Positions 52,472 to 62,499 of a DNA stretch of 64,000 nt are shown piece after piece (within the stretch, counting starts at the first letter, position 1; the number at the start of each line of letters is the position of its first letter). The stretch lies in the NCBI RefSeq assembly GCF_900105735.1, contig NZ_LT629793.1:1612001-1676000 (forward strand). The letters are read 5' to 3'. The DNA is from Pseudomonas yamanorum (lineage in GTDB: Bacteria; Pseudomonadota; Gammaproteobacteria; Pseudomonadales; Pseudomonadaceae). Under the pieces are notes generated by a model, which saw only the letters and a program-made list of their open reading frames with translations, was not told the DNA's origin and did no database searches. A program made the position numbers and the translations under genes.

Positions 52472-54217
52472 ATGAACAGAGTGTTCCGCCACTATATCCC
52501 TGCGTCCACGTTGCGCTTGCTGCCCAACCGCTGGGACTTGGTCGCCCTGCCCCTGGTGATCGGCTTTTTACTGTTTTTCTCCATCACTGCCCGGGAAACC
52601 TGGGCGCCCATCGCCACCTTGCAAAGTGAAGTCATCTCCCTCGACCCGGCCAACCTGCCGGAGTACGCGATGCGCACCACGATGCGCATGCTGGCGGCGA
52701 TGGTTGCAGCACTGGTGTTCACGCTGTTGTACGGCACCCTGGCCGCCAAAAGCCGGCGCGCCGAAAAACTGCTGGTGCCCGTGCTCGACATCCTGCAATC
52801 GGTACCGGTACTGGGCTACATCTCGTTTACGGTAACGTTCTTCCTGCTGCTGTTCCCCGGGCGCGTGCTCGGCGCGGAGTTCGCCGCAATCTTTGCGATT
52901 TTCACCAGCCAGGCCTGGAACATGACGTTCAGCTTTTACCAGTCGCTGCGCATGCTGCCCCACGACCTGGTGGAGGTGTCGACCAACCTGCGACTTTCCG
53001 GTTGGCAGCGGTTCTGGAAGCTCGACGTGCCCTTCGCCATGCCGGGGCTGGTGTGGAACATGATGATGAGCATGTCCGGTGGCTGGTTTTTCGTGGTCGC
53101 CTCCGAGGCCATTACCGTCGGCGACAAGACCATCACCTTGCCGGGCGTAGGTTCGTACCTGGCCCTGGCGATTGCCCAGAAAGACCTGCACGCCGTGGGT
53201 TACGTGATCCTGGCGATGATTGTCGTCATCCTGATGTACGACCAGTTCCTGTTCCGCCCGCTGGTGGCCTGGGCCGATAAATTCCGCATGGAAACCACCG
53301 CCTCCCAGGGCGCCGCGCCGCAATCCTGGCTGCTGAACCTGATCCAGCGCACGCGCATCGTCCAGCGCATCCTGCGGCCTGTCACCCGCGCCATCAGCCG
53401 CATTGGCAACAAACGCTTCAGCCTGGCGGGCGGTGCACTCAAGGCATTGCCGGCAGAAACACCAAGGGCGTCAAAAGTGATCGACTGGGTGTGGGGCGCA
53501 CTCATCGCGCTGCTGGCCGCCTATGCGCTGTATCACATCGTGCAGTACGTCGGCACCGAAGTGACCCTCGCCGAAGTCGGCCATGTATTTGTGCTGGGCC
53601 TGATCACCCTGTTGCGGGTGGCTGGCCTGATCCTGATCGCCTCGCTGATCTGGGTGCCGCTGGGCGTGATGATCGGCTTGCGCCCGGCCCTGGCGGAAAA
53701 AATCCAGCCGCTGGCGCAGTTCCTCGCGGCCTTCCCGGCGAACCTGCTGTTCCCGGTGTTCGTCATCGTGATCCTGCACTACAACCTCAACCCGGATATC
53801 TGGCTGAGCCCGCTGATTGTGCTGGGCACCCAGTGGTACATCCTGTTCAACGTGATCGCCGGCGCCAGCGCCTTCCCGAATGATTTCAAGGAAGCCGCCG
53901 CCAACTTCCGCATTCGCGGCTGGTTGTGGTGGCGCAAAGTGATGCTGCCGGGGATTTTCCCGTACTACGTCACCGGCGCGATTACCGCCTCGGGCGGTGC
54001 CTGGAACGCCAGTATCGTGTCCGAGTACGTGTCCTGGGGCCAAGACAATGTGGTCGCCCACGGGCTGGGCGCCTACATCGCCCAAACCACCGCGGCCGGC
54101 GACTTCCCGAAGATCGCCCTGGGCGTGGTGGTGATGTCGATCTTCGTGGTGGCGTTCAACCGTGCTGTGTGGCGGCCGATGTACGCCATGGCTGAAAACA
54201 AACTTCGTCTGAATTGA
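52472..54217 (+). CDS. ABC transporter permease, two fused permease domains
   Basis: A 581-residue inner-membrane protein with two BPD-type permease modules. The first has an EAA-like loop near LVEVSTNLRLSGWQRFWKLD, the second near FKEAAANFRIRGWLWWRKVM. A cytoplasmic linker joins them near residues 285-340. Such dual permeases belong to the nitrate/sulfonate/taurine-type importers. The substrate-binding protein is not encoded here, so the substrate is unknown. Its stop overlaps the first ATG of the ATPase gene, and the two should form one transporter. Confidence 0.88.
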   Translation: MNRVFRHYIPASTLRLLPNRWDLVALPLVIGFLLFFSITARETWAPIATLQSEVISLDPANLPEYAMRTTMRMLAAMVAALVFTLLYGTLAAKSRRAEKLLVPVLDILQSVPVLGYISFTVTFFLLLFPGRVLGAEFAAIFAIFTSQAWNMTFSFYQSLRMLPHDLVEVSTNLRLSGWQRFWKLDVPFAMPGLVWNMMMSMSGGWFFVVASEAITVGDKTITLPGVGSYLALAIAQKDLHAVGYVILAMIVVILMYDQFLFRPLVAWADKFRMETTASQGAAPQSWLLNLIQRTRIVQRILRPVTRAISRIGNKRFSLAGGALKALPAETPRASKVIDWVWGALIALLAAYALYHIVQYVGTEVTLAEVGHVFVLGLITLLRVAGLILIASLIWVPLGVMIGLRPALAEKIQPLAQFLAAFPANLLFPVFVIVILHYNLNPDIWLSPLIVLGTQWYILFNVIAGASAFPNDFKEAAANFRIRGWLWWRKVMLPGIFPYYVTGAITASGGAWNASIVSEYVSWGQDNVVAHGLGAYIAQTTAAGDFPKIALGVVVMSIFVVAFNRAVWRPMYAMAENKLRLN

Positions 54218-54231
54218 TGGGATTCGCTGTG

Positions 54232-55554
54232 ATGACTACCTATACCGAGCACGCCGCCGACACCCCGGAAATCTACTCGTTGAAAAACGTGAACCGGGTG
54301 TTCGGCAAAGGTAAAGACGAGCTGCAAGTCCTCAGCGGCGTGGACTTGAGCCTGCACGAGGGCGAGATTGTCGGCATGCTTGGTCGCTCCGGCTCGGGCA
54401 AGTCGACCTTGCTGCGCATCATCGCGGGGCTGATCCAGCCGTCGTCGGGCGAAGTACGCTACAACGGCGCGCCGCTCAACGGCCCGGCCGAAGGTGTGGC
54501 CATGGTGTTCCAGACCTTTGCGCTGTTCCCGTGGCTGACCGTGCTGGAAAACGTTGAAGCAGGCCTGCAAGCCTTGCAGGTGGAGCGCAAGGAAACCCGC
54601 AGGCGCGCCCTGGCGGCCATCGACCTGATCGGCCTGGACGGTTTTGAAAACGCCTACCCCCGTGAACTGTCCGGCGGCATGCGCCAACGCGTGGGGTTCG
54701 CCCGCGGACTGGTGGTCAACCCGACCCTGCTGCTGATGGACGAACCGTTCTCGGCGCTGGACGTGCTCACCGCTGAAACCCTGCGCACCGACCTGCTGGA
54801 TCTGTGGAGCGGCAAGCAGTTGCCGATCAAATCAATCCTGATCGTGACCCACAACATCGAAGAAGCGGTGCTGATGTGCGACCGCATCCTGGTGCTGTCG
54901 TCCAACCCTGGACGGGTAGTGGCCGAGATCAAGGTGCCGTTTGCGCACCCGCGCAACCGCCTGGACCCGACCTTCCGGCAAATGGTCGACGACATCTATG
55001 CCCTGATGACCGACCGCCGTAGCGCCGACGCGAGCAGAGGTTTGCCTGAGCTGAAAATGGGCAGCCTGTTGCCGGAAGTCTCCACCAACCTCATGGCCGG
55101 CTTGATCGAAACCCTGGCCGCCGAGCCCTACAATGGCCATGCCGGCCTGCCGACCGTGGCCGAACGGCGCTTGCTGGAAGTCGATGATCTGTTCCCTGTG
55201 GCGGAGATGCTTGAGCATCTGGGCTTCGCCGAGCTCAAGGGTGCCGACATCACCCTCACCGACGCCGGCAAACTGTTTGCCGACTACGGCACCCAGGAGC
55301 GTAAAACCCTGTTCGCCGAACACTTGATCCGCCACGTGCCATTGGCCGCGCGCATTCACCAAGTGTTGCTTGAACGCAGCGGCCATCGGGCGCCACGGGT
55401 GCGCTTCGAGCAGGAACTGGAAGACTCGATGACGGAAGCTTTTGTGGAGAAAACCCTCGAAAGCGTGGTGGCGTGGGGACGGTATGCGGAGATTTTCTCC
55501 TATGACGACCATACCGAGACGTTCAGCCTGGATGATGTGGAAGGCAGCATGTAG
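54232..55554 (+). CDS. ABC transporter ATP-binding protein with C-terminal AAA-associated domain
   Basis: A 440-residue ATPase. Residues about 15-250 are the nucleotide-binding domain: Walker A GRSGSGKST, Q-loop VFQTFALFPWL, signature LSGGMRQRVGFAR, Walker B LLLMDEPFSALD and the H-loop IVTHNIEEA. Residues about 280-430 form the extra C-terminal domain seen in some nitrate/sulfonate-type transporters (VAERRLLEVDDLFPVAEMLE; ADITLTDAGKLFADYG). The ATG at 54232 has GGGA nine bases upstream; an earlier ATG at 54217 overlapping the permease stop is also possible. Confidence 0.88.
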   Translation: MTTYTEHAADTPEIYSLKNVNRVFGKGKDELQVLSGVDLSLHEGEIVGMLGRSGSGKSTLLRIIAGLIQPSSGEVRYNGAPLNGPAEGVAMVFQTFALFPWLTVLENVEAGLQALQVERKETRRRALAAIDLIGLDGFENAYPRELSGGMRQRVGFARGLVVNPTLLLMDEPFSALDVLTAETLRTDLLDLWSGKQLPIKSILIVTHNIEEAVLMCDRILVLSSNPGRVVAEIKVPFAHPRNRLDPTFRQMVDDIYALMTDRRSADASRGLPELKMGSLLPEVSTNLMAGLIETLAAEPYNGHAGLPTVAERRLLEVDDLFPVAEMLEHLGFAELKGADITLTDAGKLFADYGTQERKTLFAEHLIRHVPLAARIHQVLLERSGHRAPRVRFEQELEDSMTEAFVEKTLESVVAWGRYAEIFSYDDHTETFSLDDVEGSM

Positions 55555-55558
55555 GTTC

Positions 55559-55651
55559 AATGTGGGAGCGGGCTTGCTCGCGAATGCGGTGGATCAGCCA
55601 TACATGTATTGACTGACACTCCGCATTCGCGAGCAAGCCCGCTCCCACATT
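55559..55651. repeat. REPIN between the convergent ABC ATPase gene and prpD
   Basis: ATGTGGGAGCGGGCTTGCTC and the reversed GAGCAAGCCCGCTCCCACAT enclose CGCGAATGCGG / CCGCATTCGCG. A textbook symmetrical pair that probably ends both transcripts. Confidence 0.92.
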
Positions 55652-55667
55652 TGATCAGTGGTGTTCT

Positions 55668-57152
55668 TTAGATGACGAATAGGTCTACAAACCGGTTTAC
55701 CGGAGTGGCCTCAAGCTTCGCCTGATCCTTGCACAAGGCAAAAATCTCGGCACTGCGCTGCGCGGTAAACCGGGTCGCCAGGTTGGCCTTGAACTTGTCT
55801 TCCAGCAACGGAATGCCATCCACCCGACGACGACGGTGGCCAATCGGGTATTCCACGGCCACCTGTTCGGTGCTGGACCCATCCTTGAAGAACACCTGCA
55901 CCGCATTGGCGATGGAGCGCTTGTCGGCCTCCAGGTATTCGCGGCTATAGCGCGGGTCTTCGACGATGACCATCTTCTTCCGCAGCTCATCAATGATCGG
56001 ATGGGCCGCGTGGAACTCATCTTCGTATTGCTCGGCCACCAGATTGCCAAACGCCAGCGGCACGGCGGTCATGTATTGCAGGCAGTGATCACGGTCGGCC
56101 GCATTGGCCAACTGCCCGACCTTGGAGATGATGCGAATCGCCGACTCGTGGGTGGTGATGACAATCCTGTCGATCTCATGCAGGCGAGTCTTCATTTGCG
56201 GGTACAAGGTGACCGCCGCTTCACAGGCGGTTTGCGCGTGGAACTCGGCAGGAAAGCTGATCTTGAACAGCACGTTCTCCATCACATAGGTGCCGTAGGG
56301 CTGGGACAGGCTGAAGGCGCGCTTGTCTTCGGGCTTGAGCGCCAGGTCCTTGTTGGTGTGGCTGAACAGCACGTCATAAAAGCCCCACTGCGGCGCGCTC
56401 AGGACACCGGGAATACCCATCTCGCCACGCATGGCGATGTCGGCCAGCCGTACCCCGCGACTCGACGCATCCCCCGCTGCCCACGACTTGCGCGAACCGG
56501 CGTTCGGCGCATGGCGATAAGTGCGCAACGCCTGGCCATCGACAAACGCCTGGGACAGTGCCGACAGCAGTTGCTCACGGTTGGCGCCCATCAGTTTTGC
56601 GGTGACGGCAGTGGAGGCGACTTTCACCAGCAACACATGGTCAAGGCCGACGCGGTTGAAGGAGTTTTCCAGGGCGATCACGCCCTGGATTTCGTGGGCC
56701 ATGATCATCGCCTCCAGCACGGCCCGCACGGTCAGCGGCGCATCGCCATTGGCCACGCGTTTTTGCGAGAGGTGATCGGCGACCGCGAGGATACCGCCGA
56801 GGTTATCCGAGGGATGACCCCATTCGGCGGCGAGCCAGGTGTCGTTGTAGTCGAGCCAGCGCACGATGCAGCCGATGTCCCACGCGGCCTTGACCGGGTC
56901 CAGGCGGAACGAGGTGCCCGGCACCCGTGCGCCGAACGGCACCACCGTGCCTTCCACGATCGGCCCCAGGTGCTTGGTGCACTCCGGGAAACGCAGGGCC
57001 AGCAGGCCGCAACCGAGGGTGTCCATCAGGCAGTTGCGGGCGGTGTCGAGGGCATCGCGGGATTCGATCCTGAAATTCAGGACATAGTCGGCGATGTCCT
57101 GCAGGACCTGGTCGTAGTCGGGGCGGTTGTTCTGGTCGACGTTGGCGCTCAT
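55668..57152 (-). CDS. prpD: 2-Methylcitrate dehydratase
   Basis: Dehydrates 2-methylcitrate in the propionate (2-methylcitrate) cycle. The 494 residues match PrpD of the MmgE/PrpD family: [60 protein letters not shown] and [20 protein letters not shown]. It is last in the prp cluster. AcnD plus PrpF upstream provides an alternative dehydration route, so having both is common in Pseudomonas and some redundancy is likely. Confidence 0.95.
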   Translation of the reverse strand: MSANVDQNNRPDYDQVLQDIADYVLNFRIESRDALDTARNCLMDTLGCGLLALRFPECTKHLGPIVEGTVVPFGARVPGTSFRLDPVKAAWDIGCIVRWLDYNDTWLAAEWGHPSDNLGGILAVADHLSQKRVANGDAPLTVRAVLEAMIMAHEIQGVIALENSFNRVGLDHVLLVKVASTAVTAKLMGANREQLLSALSQAFVDGQALRTYRHAPNAGSRKSWAAGDASSRGVRLADIAMRGEMGIPGVLSAPQWGFYDVLFSHTNKDLALKPEDKRAFSLSQPYGTYVMENVLFKISFPAEFHAQTACEAAVTLYPQMKTRLHEIDRIVITTHESAIRIISKVGQLANAADRDHCLQYMTAVPLAFGNLVAEQYEDEFHAAHPIIDELRKKMVIVEDPRYSREYLEADKRSIANAVQVFFKDGSSTEQVAVEYPIGHRRRRVDGIPLLEDKFKANLATRFTAQRSAEIFALCKDQAKLEATPVNRFVDLFVI

Positions 57153-57236
57153 GGCAGTACTCCAAAATGGGTTAGGTGTGGTCCATCCTCAGGGTCAGGG
57201 TTGAAGTTTTATAAAAGGCAGGTCTTGGTGCCTGCC

Positions 57237-57300
57237 TGTGATCGTTCCCACGCTCTGCGTGGGAATGCCGCCTTGGACGCTCCGCGTCCCGCACGGCGCA
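57237..57300. repeat. Short intergenic repeat between prpF and prpD
   Basis: TTCCCACGCTCTGCGTGGGAA is an obvious hairpin, followed by GGACGCTCCGCGTCC, a second hairpin. This two-hairpin unit is a different family from the GTGGGAGC REPs and is often seen in pseudomonad spacers. Confidence 0.75.
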
Positions 57301-57303
57301 AGG

Positions 57304-58494
57304 TTAGAAAGCGTCGCCGGGTACGCGCACGAACCCTTCCATCAACACCCGCGCACTGCGGCTCATGATGGCTTTTTTCACGACCCACTCACCGTTGACC
57401 TGGCTGGCCTCGGCGCCTACCCGCAACGTCCCGGACGGATGCCCGAACCGCACGGCATTGCGCTCCACGCCGCCCGCTGCCAAATTCACCAGCGTGCCGG
57501 AAATCGCCGCCGCCGTGCCAATCGCCACCGCCGCCGTCCCCATCATTGCGTGGTGCAACTTGCCCATGGACAGCGCTCGTACCAGCAGGTCCACATCGCC
57601 CGCCTTGATCGCCTTGCCACTGGATGCCACGTAATCCGCAGGCCGTGCCACAAACGCGACTTTCGGCGTGTGCTGGCGCTGGGCCGCTTCGTCCAGATGC
57701 TTGATCAACCCCATGCGCAACGCACCGTGGGCGCGGACGGTTTCAAACATCGCCAGCGCTTTGGGGTCTCCATTGATCGCGCCCTGCAGCTCGGTGCCGG
57801 TGTAGCCCAGGTCCTGGGCGTTGATGAAGATGGTGGGAATCCCGGCATTGATCAGCGTCGCCTTGAACGTGCCGACACCCGGCACTTCCAGGTCATCCAC
57901 CAGGTTGCCGGTAGGAAACATCGAGCCACCGCCGCCCTCTTCTTCCGCCGCCGGGTCCATGAATTCCAGCTGCACCTCAGCGGCCGGGAAGGTCACGCCG
58001 TCGAGTTCGAAGTCGCCGGTTTCCTGCACCGCACCGTCAGTGATCGGCACGTGGGCGATAATGGTCTTGCCGATATTCGCCTGCCACACCCGCACCACGG
58101 CCACGCCGTTGTGCGGAATGCGCGCGGCTTCTACCAAGCCAGCGCTGATAGCGAACGAACCCACCGCCGCCGACAGGTTGCCGCAGTTGCCGCTCCAGTC
58201 CACGAACGGTTTGTCGATGGACACCTGCCCGAACAGGTAGTCCACGTCGTGATCGGCGCGGGTACTTTTGGCGAGGATCACGGTTTTGCTGGTGCTGGAC
58301 GTCGCGCCGCCCATGCCGTCGATCTGCTTGTCGTACGGGTCGGGGCTGCCGATCACCCGCAACAACAACGCATCTCGCGCCGTGCCTGGCACCTGGGCGG
58401 ACTCGGGCAAATCCTTGAGATTGAAAAACACACCCTTGCTGGTACCGCCACGCATGTAGGTGGCGGGAATCTTGATCTGCGGTACGTGTGCCAT
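57304..58494 (-). CDS. prpF: 2-Methylaconitate cis-trans isomerase PrpF
   Basis: Isomerises the 2-methylaconitate made by AcnD so that it can be hydrated to 2-methylisocitrate. The 396-residue PrpF-fold protein begins PQIKIPATYMRGGTSKGVFF and contains IDGMGGATSSTSKTVILAKS, DWSGNCGNLSAAVGSFAI and MGKLHHAMMGTAAVAIGTAA. The start at 58494 (MAHVPQIKIP) fits the family better than an upstream in-frame Met. It lies between acnD and prpD. Confidence 0.95.
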   Translation of the reverse strand: MAHVPQIKIPATYMRGGTSKGVFFNLKDLPESAQVPGTARDALLLRVIGSPDPYDKQIDGMGGATSSTSKTVILAKSTRADHDVDYLFGQVSIDKPFVDWSGNCGNLSAAVGSFAISAGLVEAARIPHNGVAVVRVWQANIGKTIIAHVPITDGAVQETGDFELDGVTFPAAEVQLEFMDPAAEEEGGGGSMFPTGNLVDDLEVPGVGTFKATLINAGIPTIFINAQDLGYTGTELQGAINGDPKALAMFETVRAHGALRMGLIKHLDEAAQRQHTPKVAFVARPADYVASSGKAIKAGDVDLLVRALSMGKLHHAMMGTAAVAIGTAAAISGTLVNLAAGGVERNAVRFGHPSGTLRVGAEASQVNGEWVVKKAIMSRSARVLMEGFVRVPGDAF

Positions 58495-58536
58495 GGTGGT
58501 CCTCATGGGCCGGGGCACAAACCCCGGCCACAGTTG

Positions 58537-61131
58537 TCAGGCAGTAACAGCCGATTCCAGGAAGTCCTGGGCAAAGCGTTGCAACACGCCGCCCGCCTCG
58601 TAGATCGACACCTCTTCAGCCGTGTCCAGGCGGCAGGTCACCGGCACCTCGACACGCTCGCCATTCTTGCGGTTGATCAACAACGTCAGCTGCGCACGCG
58701 GGGTGCGTTCGCCGATCACGTCGTAGGTTTCGGTGCCGTCGATCTTCAGGGTCTTGCGGTCGGTGCCCGGCAGGAACTCCAGCGGCAACACGCCCATGCC
58801 CACCAGGTTGGTGCGGTGGATACGCTCGAAACCTTCGGCGGCAATCGCTTCCACACCCGCCAGACGCACGCCCTTGGCCGCCCAGTCCCGGGATGAACCC
58901 TGGCCGTAGTCGGCGCCGGCGATGATGATCAGCGGTTGCTTGCGCTCCATGTAGGTTTCGATGGCTTCCCACATGCGCGTGACCTTGCCTTCCGGCTCCA
59001 GGCGCGCCAGCGAACCCTGTTTGACCTTGCCGTCTTCGATGACCATTTCATTGAACAGTTTCGGGTTGGCGAAGGTGGCGCGCTGCGCGGTCAAGTGGTC
59101 GCCGCGGTGGGTCGCGTAGGAGTTGAAGTCGACTTCCGGCAGGCCCATTTTCGCCAGGTATTCACCGGCGGCGCTGTCAAGCATGATCGCGTTGGACGGC
59201 GACAGGTGATCGGTGGTGATGTTGTCCGGCAGCACCGCCAGCGGACGCATGCCTTTGAGCGGACGTGCGCCGGCCAGGGCGCCTTCCCAGTACGGCGGAC
59301 GACGGATATAGGTGCTCTGCGGACGCCAGTCGTACAGCGGCGTGACCTTCGGGCCGGTGTCTTCGTGGATCGCGAACATCGGGATGTAGACCTGGCGGAA
59401 CTGCTCCGGCTTGACCGACGCCTTGACCACTGCGTCGATTTCCTCGTCGCTCGGCCAGATGTCCTTCAGGCGGATTTCCTTGCCGTCGGCGTCCAGGCCC
59501 AGCACGTCTTTTTCGATGTCGAAACGGATGGTGCCGGCAATCGCATAGGCCACCACCAGCGGCGGCGACGCGAGGAACGCTTGCTTGGCGTACGGGTGGA
59601 TACGGCCATCGAAGTTGCGGTTACCCGACAGCACGGCGGTGGCGTACAGGTCGCGGTCGATGATCTCTTGCTGGATCACCGGGTCGAGTGCGCCGGACAT
59701 GCCGTTGCAGGTGGTGCAGGCAAACGCCACGACACCAAAACCCAGTTGTTCCAGTTCGGTGGTCAGCCCGGCTTCGTCGAGGTACATCGCCACGGTTTTC
59801 GAACCCGGCGCCAGGGACGACTTGACCCACGGCTTGCGGGCCAGCCCGAGCTTGTTGGCATTGCGCGCCAGCAGGCCGGCGGCAATCACGTTGCGCGGGT
59901 TGCTGGTGTTGGTGCAACTGGTGATGGCCGCGATGATCACTGCGCCGTCGGGCATTTGCCCCGGCACGTCATCCCACTGGCCAGAGATACCCTTGGCCGC
60001 CAGGTCGCTGGTGGCGACGCGGGCGTGGGGGTTGCTCGGGCCGGCCATGTTGCGCACTACGCTGGACAAATCGAAGCTCAGGCCACGCTCGTATTGCGCG
60101 CCCTTGAGGTCGTCCGCCCACAGGCCGGTGTGGCGAGCGTATTGCTCCACCAGGGTGACTTGTTCGTCTTCACGGCCGGTGAGCTTGAGGTAGGCGATGG
60201 TCTGCTGGTCGATATAGAACATCGCCGCCGTGGCGCCGTATTCCGGGGCCATGTTGGAGATGGTGGCGCGGTCGCCCAGGGTCAGCGCGGAGGCGCCTTC
60301 GCCGAAGAACTCGAGCCACGCACCCACGACCTTTTGCTTGCGCAGGAACTCGGTCAACGCCAGCACCATGTCGGTGGCGGTGATGCCCGGTTGCAGTTTG
60401 CCCGTCAGCTCCACGCCGACACTTTCCGGCAGGCGCATCCACGAGGCACGTCCGAGCATCACGCTCTCCGCTTCGAGGCCGCCAACACCGATGGCGATCA
60501 CGCCCAGCGCGTCTACGTGAGGGGTGTGACTGTCGGTGCCGACGCAGGTATCGGGGAAGGCCACGCCGTCACGCACCTGAATCACCGGGGACATTTTCTC
60601 CAGGTTGATCTGGTGCATGATGCCGTTGCCCGGCGGGATCACGTCGACGTTCTTGAAGGCCTTTTTGGTCCACTCGATAAAGTGGAAACGGTCTTCGTTG
60701 CGGCGGTCTTCGATGGCGCGGTTTTTCTCGAACGCCTCCGGGTCAGAACCACCGGCTTCGACGGCCAGGGAATGGTCGACGATCAGTTGGGTCGGCACCA
60801 CCGGGTTGACCTGAGCCGGGTCACCGCCTTGCAGGGCAATGGCATCGCGCAGGCCGGCAAGGTCCACCAGGGCGGTCTGGCCGAGGATGTCGTGGCACAC
60901 CACACGGGCCGGGAACCACGGGAAGTCGAGGTCGCGTTTGCGCTCGATCAGTTGGCTCAGGGATGCGTTGAGGGTCGCCGGGTCACAGCGACGCACCAGG
61001 TTCTCGGCGAGTACGCGAGAGGTGTACGGCAGTGTGGCGTAGGCGCCGGGGGTGATTGCATCGACCGCCGCGCGGGCGTCGTAGAAATCGAGGCGGCTGC
61101 CGGGGAGCGGTTTGCGGTGTTCAGTGTTCAT
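58537..61131 (-). CDS. acnD: Fe/S-dependent 2-methylcitrate dehydratase AcnD
   Basis: Aconitase-family enzyme that dehydrates 2-methylcitrate; it works with PrpF. The 864 residues include the cluster cysteines in AAITSCTNTSNPRNVIAAGL and FACTTCNGMSGALDP, ICRIG-like substrate segments, VCHDILGQTALVDLAGLRDA, and the C-terminal swivel with AGADYGQGSSRDWAAKGVRL. The length and gene neighbours distinguish it from housekeeping AcnA. The start at 61131 (MNTEHRKPLPGSRLDFYD) is preferred; the longer frame runs into the spacer. Confidence 0.95.
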   Translation of the reverse strand: MNTEHRKPLPGSRLDFYDARAAVDAITPGAYATLPYTSRVLAENLVRRCDPATLNASLSQLIERKRDLDFPWFPARVVCHDILGQTALVDLAGLRDAIALQGGDPAQVNPVVPTQLIVDHSLAVEAGGSDPEAFEKNRAIEDRRNEDRFHFIEWTKKAFKNVDVIPPGNGIMHQINLEKMSPVIQVRDGVAFPDTCVGTDSHTPHVDALGVIAIGVGGLEAESVMLGRASWMRLPESVGVELTGKLQPGITATDMVLALTEFLRKQKVVGAWLEFFGEGASALTLGDRATISNMAPEYGATAAMFYIDQQTIAYLKLTGREDEQVTLVEQYARHTGLWADDLKGAQYERGLSFDLSSVVRNMAGPSNPHARVATSDLAAKGISGQWDDVPGQMPDGAVIIAAITSCTNTSNPRNVIAAGLLARNANKLGLARKPWVKSSLAPGSKTVAMYLDEAGLTTELEQLGFGVVAFACTTCNGMSGALDPVIQQEIIDRDLYATAVLSGNRNFDGRIHPYAKQAFLASPPLVVAYAIAGTIRFDIEKDVLGLDADGKEIRLKDIWPSDEEIDAVVKASVKPEQFRQVYIPMFAIHEDTGPKVTPLYDWRPQSTYIRRPPYWEGALAGARPLKGMRPLAVLPDNITTDHLSPSNAIMLDSAAGEYLAKMGLPEVDFNSYATHRGDHLTAQRATFANPKLFNEMVIEDGKVKQGSLARLEPEGKVTRMWEAIETYMERKQPLIIIAGADYGQGSSRDWAAKGVRLAGVEAIAAEGFERIHRTNLVGMGVLPLEFLPGTDRKTLKIDGTETYDVIGERTPRAQLTLLINRKNGERVEVPVTCRLDTAEEVSIYEAGGVLQRFAQDFLESAVTA

Positions 61132-61198
61132 CGTCAGGACTCGGTCACGGTAGTTGCAAAAGGAAGAACCGGTGCTGATCCATTGTGAAACACGGTCT

Positions 61199-61294
61199 AA
61201 ATGTGGGAGCGGGCTTGCTCGCGAAGGCGGTGTGTCATTCAACACACATGGCGACTGTCACACCGCCTTCGCGAGCAAGCCCGCTCCCACATTT
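61199..61294. repeat. REPIN between prpC and acnD
   Basis: AATGTGGGAGCGGGCTTGCT and the reversed AGCAAGCCCGCTCCCACATT flank CGCGAAGGCGGTGTG / CACACCGCCTTCGCG, so nearly the whole 96 bases pairs. It lies within the prp transcript and could stabilise the upstream prpBC message. Confidence 0.92.
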
Positions 61295-61332
61295 TTGATC
61301 CGGTTTCACCCCGAGATCAGCGGTTTCTCCAC

Positions 61333-62460
61333 TCAGCGACGTTCGATTGGCACGAACTTGCGCTGCTCAACGCCGATGTACTCGGCGCTCGGACGGATGA
61401 TGCGGTTGTTGGCACGCTGTTCAAATACATGCGCGGCCCATCCTGTAAGCCGCGAGCAGACGAAAATCGGGGTGAACAGTTTGGTCGGGATGCCCATGAA
61501 GTGGTACGCCGAGGCATGGTAGAAGTCGGCGTTGGGGAACAGTTTCTTCTGCTCCCACATGGTTTTGTCGATGGCTTCGGAAACCGGGAACAACACGGTG
61601 TCGCCCACCTCCTCCGCGAGTTTTTTCGACCAACCCTTGATCACCTCGTTACGCGGGTCGCTGTCTTTATAGATCGCGTGGCCAAAGCCCATGATCTTGT
61701 CCTTGCGCGCCAGCATGCCGAGGGTGCCTTCCACCGCTTCCTGGGCGGACGAGAAACGCTCGATCATCTCCATCGCCGCTTCGTTGGCGCCGCCGTGCAG
61801 CGGGCCGCGCAGGGAACCGATGGCGGCGGTGACGCAGGAATACAGGTCCGACAGGGTCGACGCACACACGCGGGCGGTGAACGTCGAGGCGTTGAATTCG
61901 TGCTCGGCGTAGAGGATCAACGAGACGTTCATCACCTTGACGTGCAAGTCGCTGGGCTTCTTGTCGTGCAGCAGGTGCAGGAAGTGGCCGCCGATGGACG
62001 GCTCGTCGGTCACGCAATTGATGCGCTGGCCGTCGTGGCTGAAGCGGTACCAGTAGCACATGATCGCCGGGAACGCGGCGAGCAGGCGGTCGGTCACATC
62101 GCGCTGCACGCTGAAGTCTTTCTCCGGCTCTATGTTGCCCAGGAACGAGCAACCGGTGCGCATCACGTCCATCGGATGGGCATCGGCGGGGATGCGCTCC
62201 AGCACTTCTTTCAGCGCCTGGGGCAGGTCGCGCAACTTGCCAAGCTTGGCGGTGTAGGCGGCCAGTTCGGCTTTGGTCGGCAGTTCGCCGTAGAGCAGCA
62301 GGTAGGCGACTTCTTCAAACTGCGCGTCGGCGGCGAGTTCGCGCACGTCGTAGCCACGGTAGGTCAAGCCGGCACCGGCCTGGCCCACGGTGGACAGTGC
62401 GGTTTGCCCGGCAACCTGGCCACGCAGGCCAGCGCCACTGAGTACTTTTGCTTCGGCCAT
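61333..62460 (-). CDS. prpC: 2-Methylcitrate synthase
   Basis: Condenses propionyl-CoA with oxaloacetate. The 375-residue citrate synthase family protein starts MAEAKVLSGAGLRGQVAGQT and has LTYRGYDVRELAADAQFEEV, LHGGANEAAMEMIERFSSAQ and the catalytic GFGHAIYKDSDPRNEVIKGW. The length and neighbours identify PrpC and not GltA. The start at 62460 has GGAGATAACC upstream. Confidence 0.95.
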   Translation of the reverse strand: MAEAKVLSGAGLRGQVAGQTALSTVGQAGAGLTYRGYDVRELAADAQFEEVAYLLLYGELPTKAELAAYTAKLGKLRDLPQALKEVLERIPADAHPMDVMRTGCSFLGNIEPEKDFSVQRDVTDRLLAAFPAIMCYWYRFSHDGQRINCVTDEPSIGGHFLHLLHDKKPSDLHVKVMNVSLILYAEHEFNASTFTARVCASTLSDLYSCVTAAIGSLRGPLHGGANEAAMEMIERFSSAQEAVEGTLGMLARKDKIMGFGHAIYKDSDPRNEVIKGWSKKLAEEVGDTVLFPVSEAIDKTMWEQKKLFPNADFYHASAYHFMGIPTKLFTPIFVCSRLTGWAAHVFEQRANNRIIRPSAEYIGVEQRKFVPIERR

Positions 62461-62499
62461 GGTTATCTCCAATCTTGTAGTTATTAGTGAGCGCTCGCG

